Shown here one piece after another: positions 28,116 through 39,472 of a DNA stretch of 64,000 nt. This DNA is from Prorocentrum cordatum. Its lineage: Eukaryota > Sar > Dinophyceae > Prorocentrales > Prorocentraceae. A program made the position numbers and the translations under genes. Location of the stretch: contig CAUYUJ010014270.1 in the NCBI GenBank assembly GCA_963575745.1, positions 302,202 to 366,201 of the forward strand. Reading direction: 5' to 3'. The notes under the pieces are model-generated. The model ran no database searches. It was not told the origin of the DNA and saw only the letters and a list, made by a program, of their open reading frames with translations. Position 1 is the stretch's first letter; each line of letters opens with the position of its first letter.

Positions 28116-28745
28116 CATAAACAAACAGCACACACACACACACACAAACAAACATCACACACACACACACACCACACACCACACACACACTACAGACACA
28201 CACACACACAACAAACACACACACAAACACACACACACACACTGCAAACACACACACACACCACACACACACGCACCACACACAATCACACATCACACAC
28301 GCACCACACATTACAGACACAGGTCACACACACACACATCATACACAAATCACCCACACATCACACACATATCGCACACACACATACTCTCTCACACACA
28401 CGCACACATCGCACACACACACAACATACCATACACACACGCATTCACACCACGCACACATCACACAAACACACACACACACGCACACACCACACACACA
28501 CACTCCACACACACACACACCACCACATACACACAGACATCGCACACACAAAACCACGCGCGAACACACACACACACACCACACACACACCACACACACA
28601 CCACATATACCACACACACGCACACACACACACACATCACACACAAGACACACACACACACACACCACACAACACACACACACACACACTCCGCACACAC
28701 ACACACACACACCACACACCACACACACACACACCATAAACACGC
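28086..28745. repeat. (CA)n-rich microsatellite, ~660 bp
   Basis: ACACAC with ACCACAC, CATCACAC and ACAAACA interruptions. The Thr/His frames and Cys/Val frames over it are artefacts. Confidence 0.97.
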
Positions 28746-28779
28746 ACCTACGCTACACACACACAACATACCACATATG

Positions 28780-29810
28780 TCCAAGGTTGGCAATCGTAAT
28801 GCGGGCGTCACTCCGATCATGACCAGCAGCTGAATGAGAAGTAGAGTGTGAGCGGCAATGAAAACACCTGGGCGGAAGGCGACAAGCAGGACGCGGACGA
28901 CGGCGCCTAAACCCGCAGGCAATATCATGCGCACACGGACACCCTTCTGGGCGCGACAGGACAGACCACGTGCGCGCCGAGGTCTGAGACATCTCAGTGA
29001 GCTATGACAACGGTGGAGCGACATTCAGCTCAAGGTCGTGCATGGCCCCACATTGGTTGCAATAGTCCCATCATGCACGCAAGGTGATCAGAAGTAACCA
29101 AGCAATTCCCGAGATGTCCACACGCACACGCCACATATGACCGACAATAAGATCGGCACTTGGTGAAATAACTGACCACATGAGACCAGGAGACAGGGCA
29201 GCGTCGTCAGCCACCGCTCTTTGACTCAAAAGCTGAACCAAAAACACGACGAATGGACAAGTCACAAGATAACCCAGGCATCGCACAAGCGCCACATTGT
29301 ACGAAAAGAACGTGTTGGCTCAGAAACTCTTGCCCAAATGGCGTATCGAAGTCGCGAGAAACCCAGACAACCCATGCCACGGCCACCGGCCAGTCACCGC
29401 CAACACAAGACCAAACGGTAGCTCTGGCAGTAATACTGAATCCACTCGCGCCAGCACGCATGCACACGTGGACATGCGCATAAACATCTGCAGCTTCCTC
29501 TCAGAAACAGTGCTTGCACTTGCGGGCCCCTACTTCTCTCGTGAAACTACTGGGCTTGTGCGCCAACCTGGCCAGCCTGTGGCTGCCCGTTGCCGCACCA
29601 GCTTGGTCACCATGTGGACGTTGCCGGGCCCACAGCCGAGGCGTACACCGATCTGTCATGTCCGGCCCGTGGCCGCCCCCGTCGCCGCCGCCCGTCGCCG
29701 CACCACTGTGGTCACGAGATTGTCTGCACGAGGCTCGCACCCTGTGCACTGCTCTGCAGCACTCTGCACTGCTTCGCGCTGCAGTGCACTGCATGGCCTG
29801 CGAAGCGTAG
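28780..29810. other. about 1 kb without recognisable gene
   Basis: More balanced base composition than the surroundings. Several short frames of ordinary composition occur on both strands (e.g. plus 29297-29839) with no motif, and none continues into another. Possibly an old transposon remnant. Confidence 0.35.
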
Positions 29811-29862
29811 GTTGCACCGCATGCCTCACACCAAAGTAGCTTGCACCGCATAGATTGCCATA
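29811..29862 (+). repeat. outlying copies of the TTGCACCACATAG short repeat
   Basis: Two to three units of the ~15-bp repeat that forms larger arrays at 30905-31235 and 32010-32215. Confidence 0.55.
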
Positions 29863-30022
29863 ACCGAGAACGGCCGAGAATAAACCCCAAGGGAGAATAA
29901 AGTTCGGCGGTTACGGTGTGATAATAAAAGTTGCCCACCAGAGCCAGCATAAAGATGTTGACAGAGGAGCCAAAGCCGAGGATATCTTGAGACATCCTTG
30001 GCTTTTGATCCTCTCTGAAACA

Positions 30023-30240
30023 TCCTGAAGGAACGCGTCGGCCTTTAATATTTCTATAATACAGAACTGAAGCTCGGAGGTGCGCGCGCGCGCCTCTGAG
30101 CTTCACTTCTACACTATTCACCATTAGTAAATCGACATTTCACTCCAAAAACGAAATTGAAAAATTCTGGATACCCTTAAGGAGGCTGAAGGAACGTGTC
30201 GGCTTTTAATATTTTTTGATACGGAACTGAAGCCCGGTGT
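30023..30240 (+). repeat. ~52-bp direct repeat, two copies, with a CG-run hairpin between
   Basis: CTGAAGGAACGYGTCGGC to CTGAAGCYCGG occurs at about 30023-30076 and 30187-30237. A hairpin around 30067-30104 (GAAGCTC...GAGCTTC) contains alternating GCGCGCGCGC at its tip, a sequence type able to adopt Z-DNA. Confidence 0.7.
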
Positions 30241-30261
30241 TTCTATAGAGATTCCTCCTGT

Positions 30262-30568
30262 ACCTCGCTTTCCCAGGATAATCAACCACAGCGATAAACA
30301 AGTTCAGGGGGGCAGGGGCAGGAGAAGAAAGATCGAGAGATACATAGAAATATAGAAAGAGAAGAGGAGGTAGAGGAGGAAGAGGAGGAGGAGGAGAAAG
30401 AGCAAGAGGAGGAGAGGAGAAGGAGATAGCAAAAATCCAAAGTGTAAAACTTATTAGAGTTAATTTGTAAACGCTTAATGAAAATTAAACATTGCATCTG
30501 CTCGTGTAGGGAAGCTCACGTGCCTCGTTTTCCCAGGATAATCAACCCCAGCGATAAACAAGTTCAGG
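30262..30568 (+). repeat. 48-bp direct repeat, two copies, each followed by A/G-rich sequence
   Basis: CCTCGYTTTCCCAGGATAAT through AAACAAGTTCAGGG occurs at 30262-30309 and 30521-30568 with three mismatches. Each copy is followed by AGAGAG/GGAGGA-rich sequence, so this looks like a duplicated unit of about 260 bp. Confidence 0.75.
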
Positions 30569-30904
30569 GCGCCAGAGGGAGGAGGAGGAGAAAGAGATAG
30601 AGAGACAGAGAGAGAGAGAGACAGAGAAATACAGAAAGAAAGACAGAAATAACTACAAAGAGACAGAGGGGCATTGGTTTCGCTTGAGACATCCTGAAAA
30701 AGCGTGTTCGCTTCGCTTGATGTTGCTATCTCAACATAAGAAGGAAGTAATCTCGATGGCGAACTTTTCCCCGTGATAATGAAGTTCGGCCTCCGCGCCC
30801 CCGCGCCCCCGACCAAACTCTTATTGGCCGTGGATAATCAGCTCTTATATGTATAGGGGGGGGTACATTATTATCGTGGGTATGGGGTTACACAGGGTGC
30901 GCAC

Positions 30905-31235
30905 AGATGTTGCACCACACAGATTGCACAACACAGTTTGCACCACATAGCTTGCACCACACACCTTATACCACGGAGCTCGCATCACATAGATTGCACC
31001 ACCTATCCTACACCACGTAGCCGAAACCACACGAATTGCACCGCATAGCTTACACCACCGCATAGCTTACACCACATAGCTCAAACCACATATATTGCAC
31101 TGCACAGATTGCAGCATGATAGCTCGTACCACATAGATTGCACTGCAGAGATTGCACCACTTAGACTGCACCACCTAGCTCACACCGCTTATATCGCACC
31201 ACATGGGTTGCACCGCATATCCGCCACCGTAGTGG
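30905..31235 (+). repeat. ~15-bp tandem array TTGCACCACATAG (left block)
   Basis: Degenerate 15-16 bp units (TTGCACCACATAGAT / CTTACACCACATAGC). It resumes at 32010, so the array is split by about 770 bp of other sequence. Confidence 0.85.
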
Positions 31236-31239
31236 AGTG

Positions 31240-32005
31240 CTCCAAAGCTCACGCAGCCCTGAGACATAAAGAATTGCAAGGTTTTAAGAGCCTGGGCCAC
31301 CGGTTTCACAAGGATTCCAGGGGATTCCCAGAGATTCCCGCGGATTCCCAGGACTGCTGGGATTTCCCCGGGATCCCCCAGGGTAGCGCAGCTGGCCTAA
31401 GAGAGCCCCAAGACGGTACAAGAGGGCCCCGAATCGCCGCATGATCGGTCCAAGACTCACAAGATGGTCTCCACTCGGCCGAAAAATCTACCAAGACGTC
31501 CCAAGAGGCCTCCAAGAGCCGTTCCAAGAGGGCTCCGAGAGGCCATAATCATAGTTGTTCCTGGTGTTTTCAATGCTTGGGGGCCATCGACTTTTCGAGC
31601 TTCCAATGCTCTATGGCGGCCCAAGAAGCCCCCAAGACCGCCCCAAGACGGCCCAAGAGGCCACCGAAAGGGCCCCAGACGGCGCAAGCCCCAAGAAGGC
31701 CCAAGGACTGCCCCGACAAGGGCCCAAGAGAGGGAACACGAACGGAAAATACGAGTCTTCCGCCCCCCGAGGCCCCCACGAGGCCCCGAAGGAGGCGCCC
31801 GCCAAGAGGCCCCCAAGAGGCCCGAAGAGACCCCCAAGAGGTCCTCGGAACGCCCCAAGAGGCCCCAAAACGGCTCCCAAGAAGCGGCCTGCAAACGGCC
31901 CCCGAGAGGCCCCGCGCAACATCCAAACGAACATCCCAGAGGCGAACGACCCACAGGCATGGTGGCGGGATGGACCGAAGGCCATTAGATATGACAACAC
32001 ACAGC
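31240..32005. repeat. segment splitting the 15-bp array; CCAAGAGGCC-rich
   Basis: Left part has GGATTCCCAGAGATTCCC-type repeats; the rest has many copies of CCCAAGAGGCC with ~12-bp spacing. No gene recognised. It interrupts an otherwise similar array on both sides, so it probably inserted there. Confidence 0.6.
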
Positions 32006-32009
32006 TAAC

Positions 32010-32215
32010 ACCAGATATATCGTACCACCATGAAGGCACCACATAGCTCACACCACATAGATGAGTAGGTTTGCCAACAAAACATCGATTGCACCACAAG
32101 CCTTGAGCCAAATAGCTCACACAACACATATTGCACCACAGAGCATGCACCACATAGCTTACACAGCATACCTTGCACCACATGGGTTGCAGCATGTCGC
32201 TTGCACTCACCACAT
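32010..32215 (+). repeat. ~15-bp tandem array (right block)
   Basis: Same units and orientation as 30905-31235. Confidence 0.8.
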
Positions 32216-32415
32216 CGATTCCCCAGGAATATCCGCACCCCTACTCGCATTGCGGTTTACATGCGATTCTGCCCCATCGTCCATCCTAAATTCATACCAT
32301 CCCAGACAGGCCGGTATCGACACCCCTCGTCATCATCTGGATAATACGATTCGCGCACACTCGTCGACCAAATATCACCAATTGTCAACTGTCCTCTGCA
32401 CAACACGACGGGACG

Positions 32416-33045
32416 ATGTGCACATACGCGCGCAAGCCGAACACATTCAAAAACCTTGTGTTTCGTAATCAAAAAACACATGTCCGACAACACAATCAAA
32501 ACACATGGTTCGCAACCATTTTTTTATTTTTTATTCGAAAAAAACTTGCGCGCGTTTGCGGAATCTCAAGAAAAACATATTTTTTCAACGTCTTCAACAA
32601 AAAACAACCAAACGGGCTTCGCGCAAGCATTTCGGAATCGTTCGAACGCCCTTGCGCGCGTGCTGCCGCGAGAACCCTTTGAACAAAAAGGACGAAGAGC
32701 GCGCGCGCGCGCGCTGGCCGCGCGCGCATGCCGAAATCAATCAAAAAAACCTGAGGTCCCGTGAGGAATTCTAAAACAAGATCCCCGAAACCATTCCAAA
32801 ACAAATGGTTTCGCAACATTGGTACCCAAAAGCACGGCACTCGCGCTCCTGCGAATTCTCAAGAAAACCATAATTTGTCAACGCTGCTATTGAATTATGC
32901 AAGACGAGCCATTCGCGCCGCATCTCGACATCATTCCAACGACGTTGCGCGCGTGCTTGGGGGGGGGCACGATACGCGTCAAATAATGCCAGGCGGGCCA
33001 CTCGCGCGCGTCGGCCGCGCGCGCACGTCGAACTCCTTTCCATAA
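32416..33045 (+). repeat. two diverged ~300-bp direct repeats with GCGCGCGC runs
   Basis: Blocks at about 32500-32755 and 32795-33035 share the order ATGGTTTCGCAAC, TCTCAAGAAAA, TTCAACG, CCAACG/CGAACG, TTGCGCGCGTGCT, GGCCGCGCGCGCA. The style (A/T-rich parts mixed with GCGCGCGC) resembles the tandem unit at 10-12.8 kb, but I could not align them. Confidence 0.6.
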
Positions 33046-33750
33046 CCTTCATCACCGAAGCGAAGACGCCGTCATCGTCGCCGGAGTGATTCGCATCGGC
33101 GTAGTCAATGGCCGTGCCGTCGCCACTGTCATCATCGTCACAAGCACAGCTACTATCATCATCGTGTCTACCGGTGTCGACGTTGCTATGATACCGCGCC
33201 CACCCAAGTCGCCGACTCGTAGTGCAGTGCCCGCTGAGATGCGCCCAGCGGTCAGCGCCACCGCGGCCGCGTTGGTCGCGCCAATCTAGCTGGCCGCTGC
33301 GCGCGCGAGCATGCGCGGGCTAGCTCGGCCGCAGAGATGCACCAGCCAACACCAAGCATGCGTCGCAATCGCCATCGCATGGGTTTTGAAAACCAAGTTG
33401 CGGGTGGTTGGGTGGGATGATCGCGCGAGCGGTGAAGTTGGCAACTCACTGCGAACACAAACCGATTGCACCACCTCGCTTGCATCACCTAGTATGCTAG
33501 AACGCACTGCTGGCTAACAGCGTTGGAGCGTTGGAGCGTTGGAGCTGATGGTCATCCCACCCTCGAGGGGCTGCACCAGCAGGCTCACGTCTTCAGCTCT
33601 AAGAGAGCACGCCGTACGCTGTCGCACAAGCATCCAGAGCTCCCCCTAGGGCTTGCGGCGCGGGTGGGTCAGGGCGCCAGCTCTTCCGAAGCAACGTGCC
33701 CATTTTCTCCCTCGAGGAAAGCCCCATTACTTCTAGAAGAAAATAAAAAC
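33046..33750. other. spacer without recognisable gene
   Basis: ATC/GTC-rich patch at 33065-33180, then mixed sequence, then three TTGGAGCG units at 33522-33546. Nothing else recognised. Confidence 0.4.
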
Positions 33751-33755
33751 GGCAT

Positions 33756-33870
33756 AAACAAAACCTCTCAAAGGTCCGTGCGGATTTCTTGTATCGCCGC
33801 CGGAGGCGCCGCAAGGGGAGTCACACGCAGATCAGAGAAATGCGCGCGGACTTCCGAGAGTTGTGTTTAC
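33756..33870. mobile_element. fold-back repeat B, copy 3 (short)
   Basis: The left arm AAACAAAACCTCTCAAAGG, continuing with TCCGTGCGGATTTC, is inverted at 33832-33870. The CGGCATAAACA leader just outside matches that of the copy at 36881. Confidence 0.6.
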
Positions 33871-34120
33871 GTACCCTGTTCTCCGAACTTTTGCGTACTG
33901 GTTGTCCGCCCCCTCGATCAACAACGAGCCCGAATGAATGCGCTTACCCAGCCACGCGCCCACACGGTGTAAAAAAAACAGCGCAAGGCACACGCTGCAG
34001 CAGACACTGGGGCGTGCGCGGGCACCCCACCATAACTTGGCACGGGCAGTGTCGAGCCTCGTTCGGGGGCTGACAGAACCACCTTTTATCAAAACACCCG
34101 ATCATTGGAGACCCAGAGAT

Positions 34121-34293
34121 GGGCACCAACACCAACACAGGGGGCTGCCTCCACAGGGGAGAAGATGATCCTAGATCTCGGTGCTGGTGGTAATAGTTCG
34201 GCCACCTTGGAAGCCAGAATATTACCACCATCACCGAGATCAGGATCTTCTCCCTTCGGTGGAGGCACACCGCCGATATTGGTGTTGGTGTCA
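34121..34293. mobile_element. 173-bp fold-back element, ~73-bp arms
   Basis: The arms at 34121-34194 and 34221-34293 are inverted copies sharing CACCAACACCAA, TGCCTCCAC, GGGAGAAGAT, GATCTCGGTG and TGGTGGTAAT, with small indels. A 26-base loop separates them. Complementarity stops abruptly at both outer ends. It would fold into a long hairpin; a fold-back or MITE, or a small-RNA precursor, are possible readings. Confidence 0.75.
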
Positions 34294-34377
34294 ACCTCCG
34301 AGCTGGGGGGGGATCTGCCTCCTGCTTCCTGAGGAGGAAGGCGAGCACGGCGCCCGCACACCGCGCCGTGCTTGGAC

Positions 34378-34612
34378 TCCCCTCGAACCTCGCTCCGACG
34401 CGGTGCGGTGCACAGGTGTTCGGCCCTGCGGGCCGAAAAGCTACGAAGCGTACCACTCACGGGTCGTGTGCAGTAGGAGCTCGACCACAGGATTCCTCTC
34501 GAACCTCGCGCTACGACGCGGTGCAGTGCATAGGTCTTCGGCCCTGCGGGCCGAAAAGCTACGCAGCGTGCCACTCACGGGTCGTGTGCAGTAGGAGCTC
34601 GACCACAGGAAG
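34378..34612 (+). repeat. ~118-bp tandem duplication with CGGCCCTGCGGGCCG hairpin
   Basis: Copy 1 about 34378-34493 and copy 2 about 34496-34612, from CCTCGAACCTCGC to GTAGGAGCTCGACCACAGGA, with few mismatches. Each contains the hairpin. Confidence 0.85.
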
Positions 34613-34750
34613 CCTTCCACGAGAAACCCCACCCTCAGACCCCAGGACGTCCATTGATGTCCGGTGTGAGAACGTCGCGCTCTCCACTGCAAAGTCCTCG
34701 AAGCCCAGGAAACCCAGGGCACACTGGAGGCGAGCAGGGTGTTTCTTGGC
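34611..34750 (+). repeat. dispersed repeat A, copy 2
   Basis: Homologous to 5779-5925 and 36394-36560, including the terminal AGGGTGTTTCTTGG hairpin arm. Confidence 0.8.
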
Positions 34751-35115
34751 ATGCGCATCCACTGTATCGACAACGCCTCAGGAGACGCCGAAGCGCTGCT
34801 GTGCACACATGTCGTCCGCGGAAGGTCGAGGACGTCAGGAGACGCCAAAGGTCGAGCGACGTCCTCCAACTCGCACATCTCCATGTGAGCGCGGGCCAGC
34901 CGCAGCGAGGACTTGGCGTGGTCCGGGTCGTCCTCTGCGGGACGCGTGAGGATGATCGCGGCTCCTCCTCTCCTTTTCCCCCTCCTCCTCCTTCTCCTCC
35001 TCGCTCCCCCATCGCGCTCCTCCTCCTCCTCCTCCTCCTCCCATAACGGCTCGAGCAGAGCACGACGATCGGTAGCCGCAGCGCTCTCGGCCCGTCCGGG
35101 GGCCGCTCCTGGGCC
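34751..35115. other. spacer with a TCC-rich patch
   Basis: No gene recognised; a CTCCTC patch at about 34962-35042. Confidence 0.45.
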
Positions 35116-35116
35116 T

Positions 35117-35140
35117 ACGTAAGGGAAAGAGACGACGACG

Positions 35141-35187
<47 letters not shown>

Positions 35188-35191
35188 CGAA

Positions 35192-35238
<47 letters not shown>

Positions 35239-35273
35239 ACGACGACGACGACGGACGACGACGGCGACGGCGA

Positions 35274-35346
<73 letters not shown>

Positions 35347-35405
35347 CGCGGCGGCGGCAGCGCAGACGGCGATGACGGGGACGGCGACGGCGACGGCGGC
35401 AGCCG
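35117..35405. repeat. (GAC)n microsatellite, ~290 bp
   Basis: GACGAC with GGC and ACG interruptions. Confidence 0.95.
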
Positions 35406-35610
35406 CCTCAGACATCCTCCGATGTGTTTTTCAACCCGCGCTCCAGAAATCACGACCCCTTCCCCAGCGTAAACTGTCGTTGGCCCCAGGGCCTGACAAC
35501 GGGCCCCAGAGGCCGAAATCGAGGAAACACGCACGAACATGAAAAATTAGCATGGCGACGGACCCCTCCCAACCATCAGTTGTGGGTACCGCAGTTGTGG
35601 GTATCGCTTT

Positions 35611-36110
35611 CGGTGGAGCTCCCTCTGGGCCACGAACCGCTGCACTGGGTGGGGGAGACGCATGCGAACTTTGCCACTGGGGCCTTAGGTGGAGCTCCCT
35701 ATAGTGCCACGCAACGCTGTGCTGGGTGGGGGAGATGCATGTGGAGACCGCCAACGGGGCCTTAGGTGGAGCTCCCTATGGAGCCACGCACACGCAACGC
35801 TGCGCTGGGTGGGGCAGGTGCATGTGGACACCGCCACTGGGACTTTCGGTGGAGCTCCCTATTGGGCCACGAAGCGCTGCGCTCGGTAGAGGAGACGCAT
35901 GTGGACACCGCCAGCAGGACCTTAGGTGGAGCTCCCCCCTATGGGGCCACGAAGCGCTGTGCTGGGTGGGAGATGCATGTGGACACCGCCACTGAGGCCT
36001 TAGGTGGAGCTCCCTATGGGGCCACGAAACGCTGTGCTGCGTGGGGGAGTCGCAGGTGGACACCGCCGCTGGTACTCCCCATGGAGCCACGAAACGCTGT
36101 GCTTGGTGGG
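35611..36110 (-). repeat. ~77-bp tandem array related to the 7.8 kb array, opposite orientation
   Basis: GTGGAGCTCCC recurs at about 35612, 35689, 35766, 35849, 35926 and 36004, with a partial copy near 36070. In reverse complement the core reads GGGAGCTCCAC...AAGGCCCCAGTGGC, matching the core of the units at 7794-8355. The period is shorter (77-83 versus 90 bp). Confidence 0.85.
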
Positions 36111-36393
36111 GGAGACAGAGGCACGGAGAGGAAAGAAACGGAGGAGGAAGAAGGAAGGAGGAAGGAACGCGGGCCGCTGTCTCTTCAAAGCGAGGACCCA
36201 GCACCACAGGATGGTTGGGAAATAGCATCGACGGAGATCTAGGGCGGCGGCCGCGGCGGCGGCGGCCGAAGGGCAGAACCAAAGGGGAGGAGCACAACGG
36301 CGGGCCTCGAGCGCGAGCGAGGCCAGCCGCACGACCTCCGGCCAGTCCGCCAGCGCCACCTGGACCTGGGCGGTCGGCCGCGGGCGTCGTTAC

Positions 36394-36560
36394 GGTGGAG
36401 GCCAGTCCACAAGAAACCTTCTATACGAAACCCAACCCTCAGACCACAAGACTTCCATTGATTTTTGGCGTGAGGAGAACGTCACGCTCTCCATCGCAAA
36501 AGCATCGAAACCCAAGAAACCCACGGCACCCTGGAGGCGAGCAGGGTGTTTCTTGGCCTG
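36394..36560 (+). repeat. dispersed repeat A, copy 3
   Basis: Starts GGTGGAGGCCAGTCCACAAG; ends with the GGGTGTTTCTTGG hairpin arm. Confidence 0.8.
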
Positions 36561-36880
36561 GGCCCTCACTGTACAGGGGTCTAGTGGGTGATCGACTGCA
36601 GAATTGATTGACGCCCCATAATCTCGTCGAACTTGAGAAAAAGACGTCGAATGGTCGCTGATCAGCGGAACAGTCTACGCAATTGTCGTAGACCCGACGA
36701 GCAAAGCAAGTTTTGGGTATGTCAGTTCTGTAGTCGGATCCCCTCACTCAAAGGGGAGGAGAGCGACGAGTTCGGCATGTTTTTGTGAGTTCGGGGTCTT
36801 TCGGCGCTTTTCCGCCTGTCCTCGGCTGTTCCGGGATGCTTTCCATAGAAGAAGTAAATACGGCATAAACATAAACTTCT

Positions 36881-37009
36881 GGCACTCCGCGCGGATTTCT
36901 TGGATCTGCGCTGGACCCCCCTTCCTAGCTCGCGGAGCGCGCCAGGGGCGGCGCCGGAGGCGCCGCCTGGGGAGTCAAGCGCGGATCCAAGATTGCCGCG
37001 CGGAGCGCC
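36881..37009. mobile_element. fold-back repeat B, copy 2 (129 bp, best preserved)
   Basis: The 32-bp arms at 36881-36912 and 36978-37009 are inverted copies with four mismatches (starts GGCACTCCGCGCGG). A second inner palindrome (GGCGCCGGAGGCGCC-type) lies at the centre. Confidence 0.75.
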
Positions 37010-37194
37010 AACACTTTATATGGTTATCGCGTTGTTTCACCTTCGACTCCAGCACCTGCGCCGCGCCGAGGGCGTTCCGGGGGCGTGCCCGGTGCGTCCC
37101 GCACGGCCACCAGGAAGGCCCGAGCTGCGACCGGCCGCGGGAGACCCCGCCCATGGGGAGGAGCAAGGCGAGGGCGGTACAAGATGAAGGCCAT

Positions 37195-37480
37195 ATTTCG
37201 AAAATGATCCGCACTCTAGACTCGAAAGTGCTGCAAACATTTAAGGCGCATGGGCGCGGCGATACGCGCTACGGCGAGACCTCCCTATTGAAAACGACCC
37301 CCAGCTGTCCGCGAAACTGCTGCAAACATTCAGGACATATGTGCGCGGCGATACTACGAGAGCCACATTTTCACCTTCCCTCCAAGCTTGAAGATGTTGC
37401 ACACTTCTAGCTTCAAAATCTCGAGCGAAACGCCCCGCCACCCTCCCGACACGTCTTGTTGTGGCGCGTCTGGGAGAAGC
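37195..37480 (+). repeat. repeat E fragment (GCGCGGCGATA...CATTTTGAAAACGAC)
   Basis: Two to three ~90-bp units with AAACTGCTGCAAACATT, GTGCGCGGCGATA and GAGAGCCACATTTT, ending with GCGAAACGCCCCGCC. The same unit forms the right half of the tandem copies at 51100-52634. Confidence 0.7.
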
Positions 37481-37496
37481 CATCTACGAGAAAAAA

Positions 37497-37915
37497 TTGA
37501 AGGAGGAGGAGGAGGCAGGAGGCAAGAGGCTAGAGGAGGGGAAGAAAGGGAGGAGGCAAGAGTTCGACAAGAAAGGAGGGAGGAGGGAAGAGGAGGGAGG
37601 GAGGAGGAGGAGGAGGAGGCAGGAGGAGGAGGAGAAAAAGGAGGAAGAGGAAAAGATGGAGGAGATGGAAGAGGAGGGAGGGATATGGAGGAAGGAAGAA
37701 GGGGGGAGAGGAGGGGGAGGGAGAGGAGGAGGAGGAGGGGGAGGGAGGAGAAGGAGGCGGAGGAGGAGGGGGAGGAGAAGGGAGGAAGGAGGAGAGGAGG
37801 AGAGGAGGGAGGAGGAGGAGGAGGAGGAGAGCAGGAGGAGGAGGAGGGAAGAGGAGGAGGCAGGAGGGGAGGAGGAGGAGGAGGAGGAGGAGGAGGAGGA
37901 GGAGGAGGAGGACGG
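37497..37915. repeat. (GGA/GAG)n microsatellite, ~420 bp
   Basis: Purine-only GGA/GAG/GAA repeat. Confidence 0.95.
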
Positions 37916-38280
37916 AGGAGGAGCCCCAAGCCCCGTGGTGCTGGCGCGCTGGCGCCCACCCCGCCCTGCCGGCCTGGGCGGTGTTCGAGAGCAGCACGCA
38001 GCGCTGCCGCCTGCACTCGGGAAGCCATCGGGGGCGGCAAAGAGGGGGGCGTCCGAGAGGGGGGGCGCAGATCATGGCCGGCGGCATGTGCGAGGCCCAG
38101 CGGGGGTGCCGGGAAGGCACATGATGAGACTAGAGGAGGCGCTATGAAATCTGGGAAAGCATCATGGCCCACGCCATGATGTCCCCCCCCTTGGTCATCA
38201 CCCCCCTCTTGGCCGCCCCCGAGCCGGGCACGGGCGGGCGGGTGGAGGCGAGGGGAGGAGGGAGGGTCCAAAACAGACAG
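37916..38280. other. spacer without recognisable gene
   Basis: GC-rich sequence between two microsatellites; nothing recognised. Confidence 0.4.
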
Positions 38281-38389
38281 AACGGTGACAATGCCGTCCT
38301 CCTCCTCCTCCTCCTCCTCCGCCTCCTCCTCCTCCTCCTCCTCCTCCTCCTCCTCCTCCTCCTCCTCCAGGCCAACGGTGACAATGCCG
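38281..38389. repeat. (TCC)n tract flanked by perfect 16-bp direct repeats
   Basis: AACGGTGACAATGCCG occurs at 38281-38296 and again at 38374-38389, on either side of a CTC/TCC tract (with a single CCGCC interruption). Either the tract was inserted with a target duplication or an older short duplication was expanded. Confidence 0.85.
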
Positions 38390-39470
38390 AGGCCCCATCA
38401 GTCGACGAAAACTACGGTCACGATGACGACCTCGAAGCCGAGAAGGAAGACAGTGAGGGGAAGCCAGCCCGACAGGGCATCGTCGCCCTCCCCCCGCCCC
38501 TCCAGAGCCACGAGGGGAGAGGGAGGTGAAGGCAAGCTGGGTGCGCTCGCGATTTATCTGATGTCCTACAGTCGAGGCGTTGACCTAAGGAACCCTAAAT
38601 AAGGAACGAGGCCCCTTTTTCCCATAAGTTCAGCATCGATTTCCTGTGGAAAACCTCGGGAAAACCCGAGGAAACTCTGAAACAATCAAGGCACACCGAG
38701 CCCTTCCCCAACGAAAAGGGTTCCTTCTTCAGCGCCCCGACTGTAACCCCTCCCTCCCATTCCTGAGCACTGCGCTGATCTGTTCTCCAGCCGTGGACGC
38801 GAGTCACAGTGGACCCAAAACTATCCCAACGATCCCAGCATGTTCTGAGCAATCGGGATACGTGAGCTACGTACACCGGAGGAGGAGGAGGAAGAGAAGG
38901 AGGAGGAGGATGTGGCCCATGAGCAGGAGGATGAGCAGGAGCGAGAGCAGGAGAATGAGGAAGGAGGAGGAGGAGGAGGAGGAGGAGGAGGAGGACAACG
39001 ACGACGACGAGGACGAAGAGCAGAAGCAAGACCTGGAGTGGAAGGGGCGGGAGGTGCAGGAGGACAAGAGGAAGGCGGACGAGGGGAATGCCGGGAGGCG
39101 ACAAAAATGAAAAGGACTCGGATGCAGAAAAGCGGCCAGTGCTGAGCGAAAGCGCCAGTCTGAGTGACGGGAGCAAAGAGCCGACCCGAAAATGAGGTCC
39201 ACGCTGCAACGGGAGCATCATTTTGAAACTCCGACGACAGTCTTCTAGCAACAAAAAGCAGAAGCGAAGCAAACAAGCACACACGATGAATCAAATGTGG
39301 AATTCCTGCATGTAAAGCAATACGCGGAGAGGGTTGAGCATCTTCCGTGCAGAGTCAGGGGAGAGAGGAGAGCAGTGCCCATAGCTTGCCACTGTGGAAA
39401 CAATGCAGGGGAAGGGGGACGGAGGAGAACGGACGAGCGAGGGGAGGCGAAGGGGAGAAAAAAGGAGGGG
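38390..39470. other. about 1.1 kb, no gene; GAG-rich patches
   Basis: GGA/GAG patches at 38877-39010 and 39400-39470; otherwise unique-looking sequence with no recognised frame. Confidence 0.4.
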
Positions 39471-39472
39471 GC

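Noticed and set aside
28060-28833. Thr/His frame of 257 codons and Cys/Val frames opposite
   Set aside because: Translation of a CA microsatellite.
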